A stretch of 35,379 nucleotides of DNA from Levilactobacillus hammesii DSM 16381 (GCF_001434395.1 NZ_AZFS01000023.1:1-35379); one strand, 5' to 3'. Positions 10,946 through 20,233 are shown, numbered from the stretch's first letter. A program made the numbers and translations. Notes: a model not told the origin generated them from the letters alone.

Positions 10946-10974
10946 GAACGTTGGTCTGACGGCATTTTTTTAGT
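10946..10974 (+). promoter_or_regulatory. very short CRISPR leader
   Basis: Only 29 nt separate the cas2 stop codon from the first repeat. They include CGGCATTTTTTTAGT. The degenerate repeat is at the far end (11768), so this is the leader-proximal side. The leader and any array promoter must overlap the 3' end of cas2, or the array relies on read-through from the cas operon. Confidence 0.6.
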
Positions 10975-11795
10975 GTATTCCCCATGTGTATGGGGATGAT
11001 CCCGGTTGGTAAATCAGTTGTATCATTGGCAATAAGTATTCCCCATGTGTATGGGGATGATCCTCTGCCACATATGCCGTGGTAAATTATCAGGAAGTAT
11101 TCCCCATGTGTATGGGGATGATCCTTTCGGCATCCCCACCGGCCTCTAAGAAAATCTGTATTCCCCATGTGTATGGGGATGATCCCGGCAGGGATTTACA
11201 ACTAAGTTTATAGATGGGGTATTCCCCATGTGTATGGGGATGATCCTATCCCGATTTAGATCGAGTGATCCCGGAATATGTATTCCCCATGTGTATGGGG
11301 ATGATCCTATCCGCGTCAACGGTTGGTAAATCAGTTGTATGTATTCCCCATGTGTATGGGGATGATCCTCCGCATGGCGGTGGCCGTTTGGTATGACAAT
11401 TGTATTCCCCATGTGTATGGGGATGATCCCCAACTTACGGTAAACATCAACTTCTGTTTCAAGTATTCCCCATGTGTATGGGGATGATCCTGACAGACTT
11501 CACGCACCAGAGCGATGAAGAAGGTATTCCCCATGTGTATGGGGATGATCCCCCGGGATCGAGCGAAGAGACACATGATCGGTGGTATTCCCCATGTGTA
11601 TGGGGATGATCCTAATGTGGTGGTATCATGTGGCGGTGAAAAGCTGTATTCCCCATGTGTATGGGGATGATCCTCCCTTGCTATCATTGGGTTTGTCCAA
11701 TGGATTGTATTCCCCATGTGTATGGGGATGATCCCTTATCTTCAACATGGATCAGACGTTCATTCATGTATTCCCCATGTATACGGGGATTGTTT
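10975..11795 (+). CRISPR. type I-E CRISPR array, 14 repeats and 13 spacers
   Basis: Repeats start every 61 nt from 10975 to 11768. The first 13 are identical 28-mers that begin GTATTCCCCATGTG and end TATGGGGATGATCC, with a CCCCAT/ATGGGG hairpin and GTGT loop. The last (11768-11795) is degenerate at its 3' half, marking the trailer end. Spacers are 33 nt by this count. The first base of all 13 is C or T (5 C, 8 T), so the functional unit is better described as a 29-nt repeat plus a 32-nt spacer. Spacer 1 (11003-11035) and spacer 6 (11308-11340) share 21 nt. Identical repeats suggest a live array. Confidence 0.98.
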
Positions 11796-11806
11796 CATGT
11801 GAAACA
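11791..11806. promoter_or_regulatory. 16-bp palindrome resembling parS
   Basis: TGTTTCATGTGAAACA is a near-perfect palindrome that differs from the ParB-binding parS consensus (TGTTTCACGTGAAACA) at one central base. It begins inside the terminal CRISPR repeat. An identical 16-mer occurs at 20356-20371 and a close relative at 1037-1052. Function unproven. Confidence 0.45.
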
Positions 11807-11865
11807 TCATCCGTGACCGCTCGTGACAATACCAAGAACGTTAGGAGCCTGCCTCAGAGCGGCAC

Positions 11866-11910
11866 AAAAGCCCGTTAACGACGCATAATAGCGCCTGTTA
11901 GCGGGCTTTT
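11866..11910. terminator. bidirectional terminator between array and permease
   Basis: AAAAGCCCG at the left pairs with CGGGCTTTT at the right, extended by GTTAAC/GTTAG pairing around a loop. T-runs flank it on both strands. It can end the array transcript (plus) and the ald-permease transcript (minus). Confidence 0.8.
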
Positions 11911-11933
11911 CATTTGAACATAAATCACTCACG

Positions 11934-13289
11934 CTATGTCATCGTCCGGGTCTGTCCCCGTTTAACCAAATACAAGCCAATCAACCAAACCAACGACAAC
12001 CCCAGTGCAATCGCCGTTTCCAACTCGAAGCACAGGATGACCGCGACAATTGCCAACAAGGCCAGTACGGCATAATCCGCGATGGGGAACCACGGTGCCC
12101 TGAATTGGCTGATCTCGGCGGCTGCTGACCGACGGAACTTCAAATGCGTCAGGATGATGCTGGCCCAGATGAAGAGAAAACACGTCGTTGCCACGCTGGA
12201 AACCAGGGTGAAGACCATACTAGGAATCAGGAAATTTAGCACGACCGCAAAGGTAATGACGAGTGCCGAGAAATTCAAGGCGTTCCCGGGCACCTGATGC
12301 TTCGAGAGCTTGTTTAACCGCATCGTCAGGGGGTGCTTGGCGTCCTTTGTCAGGGACGAGAGCATCCGACCGGTGGTGAAAATGGAACTGTTGCAGGCCG
12401 AAGCTGCGGCCGTAATGACGACGAAGTTAATAATATCCGCCGCGGCGCCAATCCCCACGTTCTTAAACACCATGACGAACGGGCTTTGGTTGGGCAGAAC
12501 ATCTTGCCACGGGTAGATGGCCATGATGATGAAGAGGGCGCCCACGTAGAACAGGATGATCCGCAGGGGAATGTCATTAATGGCCTTGGGCAGGACCTTT
12601 TCTGGGTCACGCGTTTCGGCCGCGGTCATTCCGACCATTTCGATGCCAATGAAGCTAAAGACGACCATCTGGAGTGAGAGCAGAAATCCCGAAATTCCTT
12701 TGGGGAAGAAGCCACCAAAAGCCACCAAATTCTGCAGCGAAGCGTGACCCACGGGCGTTTTGAAACGCGTTATCAGCATCACAATCCCGGCGATGATCAG
12801 GCCAATAATCGCGACAATCTTAATCAACGCGAACCAAAATTCCACTTCACCAAAGGCACCGACCGTAATCAGATTGAGGGCCAACAAGATGCCCAAAACG
12901 ACCAGGCCAGGTAACCATTGCGGAATGCCGGGAAACCAGAAACGGATGTAGATCCCAATCGCTGTGATTTCAGCCATCGCAATGGTAATCCAGCAGATCC
13001 AGTACGTCCACCCCACCACGAAGCCCAAGCGTTCCCCCAAGTATTTCGTCACAAAATCGACAAATGAGCGGGAGTTCGTATCGGAGAGTAGTAGTTCACC
13101 TAGGGCGCGCATCAGTAAAAAGCAAGCGGCCCCCACGATGAGGTAGCCGATCAAAATGGCAGGGCCAGCCTGCTGGATTGATTTTCCAGATCCCAGAAAC
13201 AGACCGGTTCCGATCGTGCCGCCAATCGCAATTAACTGTACGTGACGGTTTTTTAGGTTACGCGCTAATTCCGGTGATTCATTGGCCAT
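11934..13289 (-). CDS. amino-acid permease, APC superfamily (CycA-like)
   Basis: This is a twelve-span amino acid:proton symporter of the AAT family. The N-terminus ARNLKNRHVQLIAIGGTIGT and the segment FVVGWTYWICWITIAMAE closely resemble CycA, the D-serine/alanine/glycine transporter. ATG 13289 is chosen because AGGAGG is 8 nt upstream; the GTG at 13295 lies too close to it. It follows alanine dehydrogenase by 28 nt in the same direction, so alanine or glycine is the likely substrate. The 3' end (11940-11997) is the sequence duplicated at 1125-1182. Family call firm; substrate inferred. Confidence 0.88.
   Translation of the reverse strand: MANESPELARNLKNRHVQLIAIGGTIGTGLFLGSGKSIQQAGPAILIGYLIVGAACFLLMRALGELLLSDTNSRSFVDFVTKYLGERLGFVVGWTYWICWITIAMAEITAIGIYIRFWFPGIPQWLPGLVVLGILLALNLITVGAFGEVEFWFALIKIVAIIGLIIAGIVMLITRFKTPVGHASLQNLVAFGGFFPKGISGFLLSLQMVVFSFIGIEMVGMTAAETRDPEKVLPKAINDIPLRIILFYVGALFIIMAIYPWQDVLPNQSPFVMVFKNVGIGAAADIINFVVITAAASACNSSIFTTGRMLSSLTKDAKHPLTMRLNKLSKHQVPGNALNFSALVITFAVVLNFLIPSMVFTLVSSVATTCFLFIWASIILTHLKFRRSAAAEISQFRAPWFPIADYAVLALLAIVAVILCFELETAIALGLSLVWLIGLYLVKRGQTRTMT
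11940..11997. repeat. right copy of the 58-bp direct repeat bracketing the CRISPR-Cas module
   Basis: This matches 1125-1182 with two differences and is the intact coding version, inside the permease 3' end. The interval between copies is about 10.8 kb and contains the cas operon and the array. Confidence 0.85.
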
Positions 13290-13317
13290 GGTCACCGCCT
13301 CCTTTCGTGAATGCGCG

Positions 13318-14427
13318 TTAGACCAGGCTTAGAAAGTCCTGCGCACTGACCCCCTGACTGGCGGCGACGGCTGCCTCCGTCAGTTGGCCAGCGTAGGTGT
13401 TGATTCCGGTGAGGATCGTCTTATTTTGCCGTGCGGCGGCCGCGATGCCCAAGTTGGCGATCAACACGGCGTAGGGAATCGTGACGTTGGTCAGTGCGGC
13501 CGTTGCCGTCTTAGGCACCGCCCCAGGAATGTTGGCCACGGCATAGTGAACGACGCCGTCTTTTACAAAGATGGGATCATCGTGCGTGGTGGCGTGATCT
13601 GTCGTCGCAAAGATTCCGCCCTGATCGACGGGAATATCGACGACTACGGAGCCGGGTTCCATCGACTGGATCATGGCTTCACTGACCAGTTTAGGCGCGG
13701 TGTGACCAGGAATCAGCACGGCCCCGATGACCAGATCGGCCTGTTGCACCGCTTGGGCGAGATTAAAGGGATTCGAAATGAGGGTTTGTACGGCGCCACT
13801 AAATAAGTCGTCAATCTCAGCTAACCGAGCGGCATTGATATCCAGTAGGGTAACGTGGGCGCCCAGTCCCAACGCAATCTTGGCGGCGTTGAAGCCAACC
13901 GTTCCACCCCCAATGACCACCACATTGCCCTTGGCGACGCCCGGAACCCCCGCCAGGAGAACGCCCTTACCACCGTTATTTTCCTCGAGAAAATGAGCGC
14001 CTAATTGAACGGCCATCCGTCCCGCTACCTCACTCATGGGGACGAGTAGTGGGAGACCGCCGTGAGCACCAACCATGGTTTCGTAAGCCACCCCCGTGAC
14101 CTTGGCATCTAGCAGGGCTTCGGTGAGCTGACGGTCCGGTGCGAGGTGCAGGTAGGTATAGAGGATGAGGCCTTCGTGGAAGAAGTGATATTCAGATGCG
14201 ATCGGTTCCTTAACCTTAATGACCAGGTCACAGGCCCAAGCCGCCGCGGCGTCGCAAAGTGTGGCGCCAGCCTCTTGATAGACGGCATCGGGGTAACCCG
14301 CTGCTTCGCCAGCATGGGCCTCAACGAGCACTTGGTGACCTGCGTGAACGAGACTGACAACGCCGGCCGGTGTAATGCCCACCCGGTTTTCGTTGTTCTT
14401 AATCTCTCTAGGAATGCCAACTTTCAT
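13318..14427 (-). CDS. ald: alanine dehydrogenase
   Basis: This enzyme interconverts L-alanine and pyruvate plus ammonia with NAD. The protein (369 aa, normal for the family) opens with [20 protein letters not shown]. It has the substrate/catalytic segment [13 protein letters not shown] with Lys73, YLHLA with His94, and the NAD fold [20 protein letters not shown] (GGGTVG at about 173-178). The ATG at 14427 is preferred over 14433 because AAGGGGG is then 8 nt upstream. It is the first gene of a two-gene unit with the amino-acid permease, suggesting uptake and catabolism of alanine, or ammonia/pyruvate balancing. Confidence 0.93.
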   Translation of the reverse strand: MKVGIPREIKNNENRVGITPAGVVSLVHAGHQVLVEAHAGEAAGYPDAVYQEAGATLCDAAAAWACDLVIKVKEPIASEYHFFHEGLILYTYLHLAPDRQLTEALLDAKVTGVAYETMVGAHGGLPLLVPMSEVAGRMAVQLGAHFLEENNGGKGVLLAGVPGVAKGNVVVIGGGTVGFNAAKIALGLGAHVTLLDINAARLAEIDDLFSGAVQTLISNPFNLAQAVQQADLVIGAVLIPGHTAPKLVSEAMIQSMEPGSVVVDIPVDQGGIFATTDHATTHDDPIFVKDGVVHYAVANIPGAVPKTATAALTNVTIPYAVLIANLGIAAAARQNKTILTGINTYAGQLTEAAVAASQGVSAQDFLSLV

Positions 14428-14464
14428 GATCATAACCCCCTTGAAATAATTTTGTTTCGCTGTA

Positions 14465-14492
14465 AGTATAATTTTTTACACTAAATAAGCAA
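14465..14492 (-). promoter_or_regulatory. promoter of ald-permease operon
   Basis: On the minus strand, TTGCTT (14487-14492) and TATACT (14465-14470) are 16 nt apart, about 40 nt upstream of the ald start. The boxes and distance fit a sigma-70 promoter. Confidence 0.55.
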
Positions 14493-14578
14493 GGAAGGTA
14501 AGTCGTGTGATGGGGCGTTTGTTTATAAGGTTAATTGCCCATTAAAAGTTCAACGGTGAGCTAATGATGGTGCGCAAG

Positions 14579-14667
14579 CATGATTTTGAGCGGTTTCGCG
14601 ATGTGGGACAACACGAAATCATGATTATTTGATATACTAAGCTTACAGTGAAATGTGAGCGCTTTCA
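14579..14667 (+). promoter_or_regulatory. promoter region of first surface-protein gene with cre site
   Basis: TATACT at 14633-14638 is the likely -10. A good catabolite-responsive element, TGTGAGCGCTTTCA, lies at 14654-14667, just downstream of the expected transcription start, where CcpA binding would repress. An inverted repeat CATGATTT/AAATCATG (14579-14586 and 14616-14623) flanks the -35 area and may be an operator. No clear -35 box. Confidence 0.5.
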
Positions 14668-14749
14668 CTAATAGCTATTTGAAGCAAATAACTAGACCTA
14701 AATAGGGCTTGATGCTTGCGGGTACGAACCATTGAGGAGGTTTTATGTT

Positions 14750-16633
14750 ATGAAACGCAGGATAGTGGGATTTGCATTAACGGCAGCGCTGGTCTTCGGC
14801 GGAACGCTGGTACTTGAGAACTCACCAGAGATAGTAGGGGCGCCGGCAGTGGTGGCCCATGCGGATACGACGCCGGATACGGGAAAATTGGGAACTTGTG
14901 ATTATAATTTCACGTCTGACGGTGTCTTACATATTGGGGCGGGGACTTTGCCAGAGTCACCGGAGAACACGCAAACCAATCGGATGTATCCTAAGGTTTC
15001 GCCCTTCAACGATCTAATAAAAGGGTGGCAGGGCATGGTGACGGCGATTTCTTTTGATGGCATGGTTAAGACACCTGCGGATGCCTCTTACTTATTTCAG
15101 GGATTGGATTCGGTTAACGAAGGTAAGGGGGACTACCCTGTTCCCAATCCACAGATTAAAAATTGGCAGAATTTAGATACGAGTCAGACGACCGATATGA
15201 CCGCAATGTTTATGAACTCTGGCCAACAAACACTTGATGTTTCAAATTTTGATACGTCACAGGTCACGAGTATGTGTGAAATGTTTAAGGCAAATAATGA
15301 CCTCACTAGCAATATTGTCGGGCTGACCAGTAAAAGCTTTGATACCAGCCGGGTCACTAATATGGCGAGCATGTTTGATAATATCGGTAATGGTTCATTT
15401 CAGGTCATCCTAGATTTATCAAATTTTGATGTTAGCAAAGTGAACAATGAGGATGTATATAAGGATGATAACGATAGTTTCGTTGGTTTTGGTGATATGT
15501 TTAAGTCATCGATAGCGAATAAATTAATTGTTAATCTGTCTAATTGGAAACCGAGTATCTCACTAGACGATATTTTTTCAAATTACTACTTCAATGTCCC
15601 TGCTTACCAAGTGACCTTAAATGGCAATCTCGATCTATCTAAGGCAGGGCTAATCGAAATTCCGACGGAAAATTTCGATGGTGAAGCGTTACCCTATAAG
15701 GGCAGTTGGGAGAATAAAGACGATCGTTATACTGGGACGGATGGCCAGCTTACTTCAGCTAAGTTGATGGCCTTGTACGGAAACAATTCAGACACGCGGC
15801 CACAAGGTAACATCACTTATATTTGGGAGCCTTCAGTATTGCCGATTAAAGGACAACCCGTCACGGTTCACTATCAGGATGAGTCAGGCACCACTTTACA
15901 GGCTGATTCGAGCCTAACCGGGGACGCTGGTGAGACCTATACCATTACACCACCAACGATTAAAGGCTATCAATACGTAGAAAATTCTGACATACAACTC
16001 ACGGGAAAATACAGCGAAACGGATGCGATCGACGTTACCTTAGTTTATCGGTTACAGCCAACACCACCGGTAACGCCAACCACGCCAGGAACCTCGACCG
16101 ATTCATCAAGCAGTAGTTCTAGCGAGAGTGAGACGAGTACGCCCGATGAAACAAACGGTCTGCCGGTTGCCCGGAAGGATCGGACCATCACAGCCGTGAA
16201 GAAACTCGGTTTGTACCGGACGCCGGACTTTAGCAAGAAGACCCGTCAATTCTATTATGCGAAGCAGACGCGGACTAAGCGCCCCCAGTTCGTCATCACG
16301 GGCGTTGCCCAATCCAAGAATGGGACGAAACGCTACTTAGTCCGGGACGTCACGCCTAACTCTAAGTGGTACGGTAAGACGGGCTACATCACGGCGCGTA
16401 AGGACTTTACAGTCCACACCTACTATCAGGCTACCCCTAAGGCCGTGAAAGTGATCGGCACCAAGGGCGCCAATGCTTATCGGAGTGTCACCCTGAAAGG
16501 GCATGCCAAGCACTACAAACGGGGGACGGTCCTACGGGTTAAGAAGCTCAAACAGCATAATTTGACGACGCGGTTACAGTTGGCCAATGGCCGCTACATG
16601 ACTGCGAACAAGAACTTGGTCATTCAAAAATAG
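14750..16633 (+). CDS. secreted BspA-like (DUF285) / MucBP / DUF5776 surface protein
   Basis: This 627-aa exported protein starts at ATG 14750 behind GAGGAGG. The signal peptide (KRR, hydrophobic core, cleavage near AHA/DT at about 40) is clear. Residues about 140-250 hold BspA-type DUF285 repeats (FDTSQVTSMCEMF, FDTSRVTNMASMF). About 370-430 is a MucBP-like domain (VTVHYQDESGTTLQ). A Thr/Ser-rich linker covers about 445-475. The last 150 residues are a basic DUF5776-type domain ending in LTTRLQLANGRYMTANKNLV, thought to bind the wall non-covalently. There is no LPXTG motif. Likely an adhesion or surface-interaction protein. The paralogue follows at 16991. Confidence 0.88.
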   Translation: MKRRIVGFALTAALVFGGTLVLENSPEIVGAPAVVAHADTTPDTGKLGTCDYNFTSDGVLHIGAGTLPESPENTQTNRMYPKVSPFNDLIKGWQGMVTAISFDGMVKTPADASYLFQGLDSVNEGKGDYPVPNPQIKNWQNLDTSQTTDMTAMFMNSGQQTLDVSNFDTSQVTSMCEMFKANNDLTSNIVGLTSKSFDTSRVTNMASMFDNIGNGSFQVILDLSNFDVSKVNNEDVYKDDNDSFVGFGDMFKSSIANKLIVNLSNWKPSISLDDIFSNYYFNVPAYQVTLNGNLDLSKAGLIEIPTENFDGEALPYKGSWENKDDRYTGTDGQLTSAKLMALYGNNSDTRPQGNITYIWEPSVLPIKGQPVTVHYQDESGTTLQADSSLTGDAGETYTITPPTIKGYQYVENSDIQLTGKYSETDAIDVTLVYRLQPTPPVTPTTPGTSTDSSSSSSSESETSTPDETNGLPVARKDRTITAVKKLGLYRTPDFSKKTRQFYYAKQTRTKRPQFVITGVAQSKNGTKRYLVRDVTPNSKWYGKTGYITARKDFTVHTYYQATPKAVKVIGTKGANAYRSVTLKGHAKHYKRGTVLRVKKLKQHNLTTRLQLANGRYMTANKNLVIQK

Positions 16634-16649
16634 GAACGATTAAACGGAT

Positions 16650-16688
16650 AAGACCCATTGCGAATGGTGACGCAATGGGTCTTATTTT
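16650..16688 (+). terminator. intrinsic terminator after first surface-protein gene
   Basis: AAGACCCATTGCG (16650-16662) pairs with CGCAATGGGTCTT (16671-16683), followed by ATTTTG. Confidence 0.88.
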
Positions 16689-16990
16689 GTGTCATGGGCC
16701 GTAATTAGTGGTAAAACAGAAGTATAGGAATTATCACTTAATAAGTGGATGATTGAGTGGCTAAATGGTCGTCGAACGTGAGAATTCGGCGGTTGTTTGC
16801 TGGCGTAATTATGGGCAGGGGACTGAATTTTACCGATTTTACGTCAAATAAAATCCGTATCTGTCGACAATCAAGGGTAATAGGCATGTCATAAGACCTG
16901 TAAAGTTCAGTGCCCATCAGCTATCTTGTGTGGTAAATCGTATGAAATGGAATTTAGTACCTGGATGTTTAAAGTTGGGGAGGCTTTTTT
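16689..16990 (+). other. intergenic region upstream of second surface-protein gene
   Basis: I see no gene in these roughly 300 nt. A ribosome site GGGGAGG lies just before ATG 16991. A small dyad CACTTAATAAGTG occurs near 16736-16748. I cannot point to a convincing promoter or a cre site like that of the first paralogue, so the two genes may be regulated differently. Confidence 0.5.
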
Positions 16991-18868
16991 ATGAAAAGCG
17001 GCGTTGTTAGTTTTGCTTTAACTGCAGCCCTTGTATTTGGTGGGACCACGGTATTGGAGAATTCACCGAAGATCGCGAGTTGGACACCGACCGTGGTGGC
17101 CCATGCGGCTGACAGTAGTTCAGTTGTTGCGCAAAAGACGATGGACACCTGGTCCTGGAAGCTCACAGCGGACGGCGTGTTACATATTGGTAAGGGGACT
17201 CAGGGAGCGGTCTTGCCGGAATCTACGAACATCACCGATCAAGTGAACCATCCTGATTGGCCTGCAACTTGGCGAAGTCCTTTTCAATCTATTCAACTAG
17301 AAGAACCCGCAACCGATATAAAAGTGATTTCCTTTGATGATAAGATACAGACACCTCAGAATGCCGCTGGTATGTTTAAGTTGCTTACTGTTAATGATAA
17401 TAGTGATGACTATCCACAAATTCGTCATTGGCAAAATATCGACACCAGTCAAACTAAGGACTTTTCGGAGATGTTCTCTGGATCTGGACAAAAGTATATT
17501 GATGTTTCCCATTTTAAGACGTCAAATGCGACATCCATGGAAAGGATGTTTGCAAATGTAGATGCTAAGGTTGTGGGATATGAAACCTTCGATACGAGCA
17601 AGGTCACTAATTTCCAAAATATGTTTTCTCGTTTTGGTGATGACCCGAATGGGAATATTGATGTCTCACATTATAAAGTCAGTCAGGTTAAAGTAGATTC
17701 CCAAACAGATAATTATGGCAACACTACTGAGATTGACGAATTCGACGGGATGCTTGGCGGCGTGAATGCCAAGAGTATTAATATCGGTCAATGGCAGCCC
17801 AAGGTGCCGTTAACGGGTATATTCCGTTCAGCTGATACGACGAATGTAACGCAACTAACACTGAGCCCACAAGATAATCTGGCTGATTCGGATTTATTAG
17901 GTGCGGACACAAGTAATGGTGCGGATCTGAAAAAGTACACCGGTAACTGGGAAAACATCAAGGACCAATATTCAACTGGCAGTAAAACAACCTACTCGAC
18001 TGAGAAACTGATGGCTAAATACAACGGCACCTCAGGCTTTTCCGGGGATGAGACGTATATCTGGGAACCCGTCGTCACGCCCGGCAATCCGATAACGGTT
18101 AACTACGTCGATCAAGACAATCCTACACAGATTATGAAGACGGATCAGTTGCCAGGTGCTCTAGGAACGGCCTATACCGTTACGCCAGCTACTCTCTCGG
18201 GCTACCAGTTCGTCAAGGTTCTGAATGGTAGTCTGAAGGGCACGTACACGGCAGACCCTCAGACGGTGACCTTGGCCTATAAGAAGCAAGCGCCTGTGAC
18301 ACCGGGCACGAACACGGCTAGTTCTTCGGCGTCTTCTTCCTCGTCCTCAAGCAGTTCCGTCAGTTCTTCCCAAAGTGATCAAGTAAAGCCTAAGTTGCCT
18401 GCTAAGAAGGACTTGGCGATCACTGCGGTCAAGAAGCTTGGCTTATACAGCACGCCAAACTTTAGTAAGAAGACCCGTCAGTTCTATTACGCGAAACAGA
18501 CGCGGACCAAGCGGCCGCAGTTCGTCATCACGGGTGTTGCCCAATCCAAGAATGGCACGAAGCGCTACCTCGTTCGGGACGTTACGCCAAACTCTAAGTG
18601 GTATGGCAAGACTGGCTATATCACGGCTAGAACGGCCTTTACCGTACACACTTACTACCAGGCAACGCCTAAGCGCGTGAAGGTGATTGCGACTAAGGGT
18701 GTGGATGCTTACCGTAACATGAGCTTGAAGGGAAATAATGTTAAGCATTACAAGCGGGGCACGGTCCTGCGCGTTAAGAAGCTCAAGCGTCACAATCTGA
18801 CAACCCGGTTACAATTGACGAATGGTCGTTATGTCACTTCGAATAAGAGCTTAATCATTCAAAAATAA
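16991..18868 (+). CDS. second secreted BspA-like / MucBP / DUF5776 surface protein
   Basis: A 625-aa paralogue of the preceding protein with the same order: signal peptide (MKSGVVSFALTAALVFGG, cleavage near AHA/AD), DUF285 repeats (about 150-235, e.g. NIDTSQTKDFSEMFSGSGQK, FDTSKVTNFQNMF), a MucBP-like domain (about 365-425, ITVNYVDQDNPTQIM), a poly-Ser linker (about 438-460) and the DUF5776 C-terminus. The C-terminal 150 residues are almost identical to those of the neighbour while the repeat region differs widely. It has its own terminator, so it is probably transcribed separately. Likely wall-associated through the C-terminal domain. Confidence 0.88.
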   Translation: MKSGVVSFALTAALVFGGTTVLENSPKIASWTPTVVAHAADSSSVVAQKTMDTWSWKLTADGVLHIGKGTQGAVLPESTNITDQVNHPDWPATWRSPFQSIQLEEPATDIKVISFDDKIQTPQNAAGMFKLLTVNDNSDDYPQIRHWQNIDTSQTKDFSEMFSGSGQKYIDVSHFKTSNATSMERMFANVDAKVVGYETFDTSKVTNFQNMFSRFGDDPNGNIDVSHYKVSQVKVDSQTDNYGNTTEIDEFDGMLGGVNAKSINIGQWQPKVPLTGIFRSADTTNVTQLTLSPQDNLADSDLLGADTSNGADLKKYTGNWENIKDQYSTGSKTTYSTEKLMAKYNGTSGFSGDETYIWEPVVTPGNPITVNYVDQDNPTQIMKTDQLPGALGTAYTVTPATLSGYQFVKVLNGSLKGTYTADPQTVTLAYKKQAPVTPGTNTASSSASSSSSSSSSVSSSQSDQVKPKLPAKKDLAITAVKKLGLYSTPNFSKKTRQFYYAKQTRTKRPQFVITGVAQSKNGTKRYLVRDVTPNSKWYGKTGYITARTAFTVHTYYQATPKRVKVIATKGVDAYRNMSLKGNNVKHYKRGTVLRVKKLKRHNLTTRLQLTNGRYVTSNKSLIIQK

Positions 18869-18880
18869 AGATAGATAAAC

Positions 18881-18922
18881 AAATAAGACTAATTGCGGTT
18901 TAATGCGCAATTAGTCTTATTT
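18881..18922. terminator. bidirectional terminator between surface protein and DUF2075 gene
   Basis: AAATAAGACTAATTGCG (18881-18897) pairs with CGCAATTAGTCTTATTT (18906-18922), with an 8-nt loop. The A/T flanks make it effective on both strands for the two convergent genes. Confidence 0.88.
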
Positions 18923-18932
18923 AGGTTACACG

Positions 18933-20099
18933 CTAGTTTTCCTGACCCAATTCCAGTAGCCGTTTCCGTAATGCATCATCGTAGGCTGTCAGATACAGGC
19001 CGTACTTGCCCCGTTTGATCAGCACGTTCAAGACATTGGCGATAAACGCCTTGTACTCGTCGCGGGTGAAGGTCATATCCTTACGTTTCTTGAAGACTTC
19101 CTTGTGGGAGTACTTTTCGGGGATGACGGTCATGGTATCCGTTTGGGGATCGTAGCCGAACGAAGGGCCAATGATCATGCCCACGTAGTTCAGGTCAAAG
19201 CCTTGCAGCGTGTAGATCGTCCCCACTTGAGTAATCGAGCCTTCTCGCTTGGCCCAGTGAGTCCGTTGCGGGTCCCACTCGTCCCACGGAAGACTGAAGG
19301 TATCCATCTCAACGTTGTGTCGGCCATCGATCCGGGGGAAACCGGAAGTGGCGACAACGCGGCTCATGCCGAACTCTTTGTTTCGCTTCTTGATATTTTC
19401 AAAAAGTTCACCAGCGGTATCGAATAGTTTAAATTCGAAATCACTGTTGTCGGGGAACGGTTTCAGGGGCTTTTCGGCAGTGAGGTCGTCCATCCAAGCC
19501 ACCTGTTCATCGCTGGCAACCATCCGGTATTGGAAGTTCATGTTGAACAGCTTGTGAGGATGGTTACCAATGGTTTTGTAGAGCAGGTCCTTATCCCAGT
19601 ACATCTTGGACTGGAAGACTTGTTCAAAGTCGTACACGACCACGACGACCTTGGCCAAATTCATCAGATCCGTCAGCTGGTTCTGCCCGCGGTAGTGCGC
19701 GTAGGGTTCTGACTTGGAGTAGAGTAGGTGGGCCTCATCAACAAAAATGATGTCGTACTGCTTGTGGTTCTTTTGGGCGTAATTGATCAGTGAAGTGGGC
19801 CGGCGAATGTCCTTGACCTTCATGTTCGGAATGGACTCGGCCAGGTCCTGGTAAGCCTTGTACAATTCGGGGTGGTTTACGACCAGCGAGGTCTTGTAGC
19901 GCTTGTCGGTCATGTACTGACGCACCAGCTCCATCAAAACGACTGACTTACCGGTACCCGCGGCACCTTCAATGATGGCAACAGAAGACTGTTTCCCCGT
20001 CAGGCCCTGCTTGATATAGGCATTCATGTTGGTGATCACGGACTTTTGGTCGTCCGACAGATCATCAACGAAGAATTGTGCCTTTAAAATTTTATTCAT
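18933..20099 (-). CDS. DUF2075 P-loop ATPase (DNA/RNA helicase-like, schlafen-type fold)
   Basis: The 388-aa protein has Walker A GAAGTGKS (45-52), Walker B DEAH (FVDEAHLLYS, 121-124) and a later SF1-like region (VGTIYTLQGFDLNYVGMIIG), as in DUF2075/COG3410 proteins. Such proteins are ATPases with a helicase-like core; many occur in defence contexts, sometimes fused to nucleases. No nuclease domain is visible here. The ribosome site AGGAG is well spaced from ATG 20099. It lies downstream of, and on the same strand as, the DUF262-DUF1524 gene, but a terminator and its own promoter separate them. Function unknown; a role in defence or nucleic-acid repair is inferred. Confidence 0.8.
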   Translation of the reverse strand: MNKILKAQFFVDDLSDDQKSVITNMNAYIKQGLTGKQSSVAIIEGAAGTGKSVVLMELVRQYMTDKRYKTSLVVNHPELYKAYQDLAESIPNMKVKDIRRPTSLINYAQKNHKQYDIIFVDEAHLLYSKSEPYAHYRGQNQLTDLMNLAKVVVVVYDFEQVFQSKMYWDKDLLYKTIGNHPHKLFNMNFQYRMVASDEQVAWMDDLTAEKPLKPFPDNSDFEFKLFDTAGELFENIKKRNKEFGMSRVVATSGFPRIDGRHNVEMDTFSLPWDEWDPQRTHWAKREGSITQVGTIYTLQGFDLNYVGMIIGPSFGYDPQTDTMTVIPEKYSHKEVFKKRKDMTFTRDEYKAFIANVLNVLIKRGKYGLYLTAYDDALRKRLLELGQEN

Positions 20100-20172
20100 C
20101 CTGTAACTCCTATGCTATTCGTTATTTTGGCGGTCCACGTAGCCTGGTCGCCTACAGAAAAAAGCTATTGTT

Positions 20173-20181
20173 ATTATAGCA
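20173..20181 (-). promoter_or_regulatory. extended -10 promoter of the DUF2075 gene
   Basis: The minus strand reads TGCTATAAT, a consensus extended -10 (TGN-TATAAT), about 75 nt upstream of the start codon. No good -35 is seen, as is common for this class. Confidence 0.55.
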
Positions 20182-20233
20182 GTTACAGGACGGCTTGCTT
20201 GAAAAATCGGGAAAACTTCCGGTGGTTGAGGCG

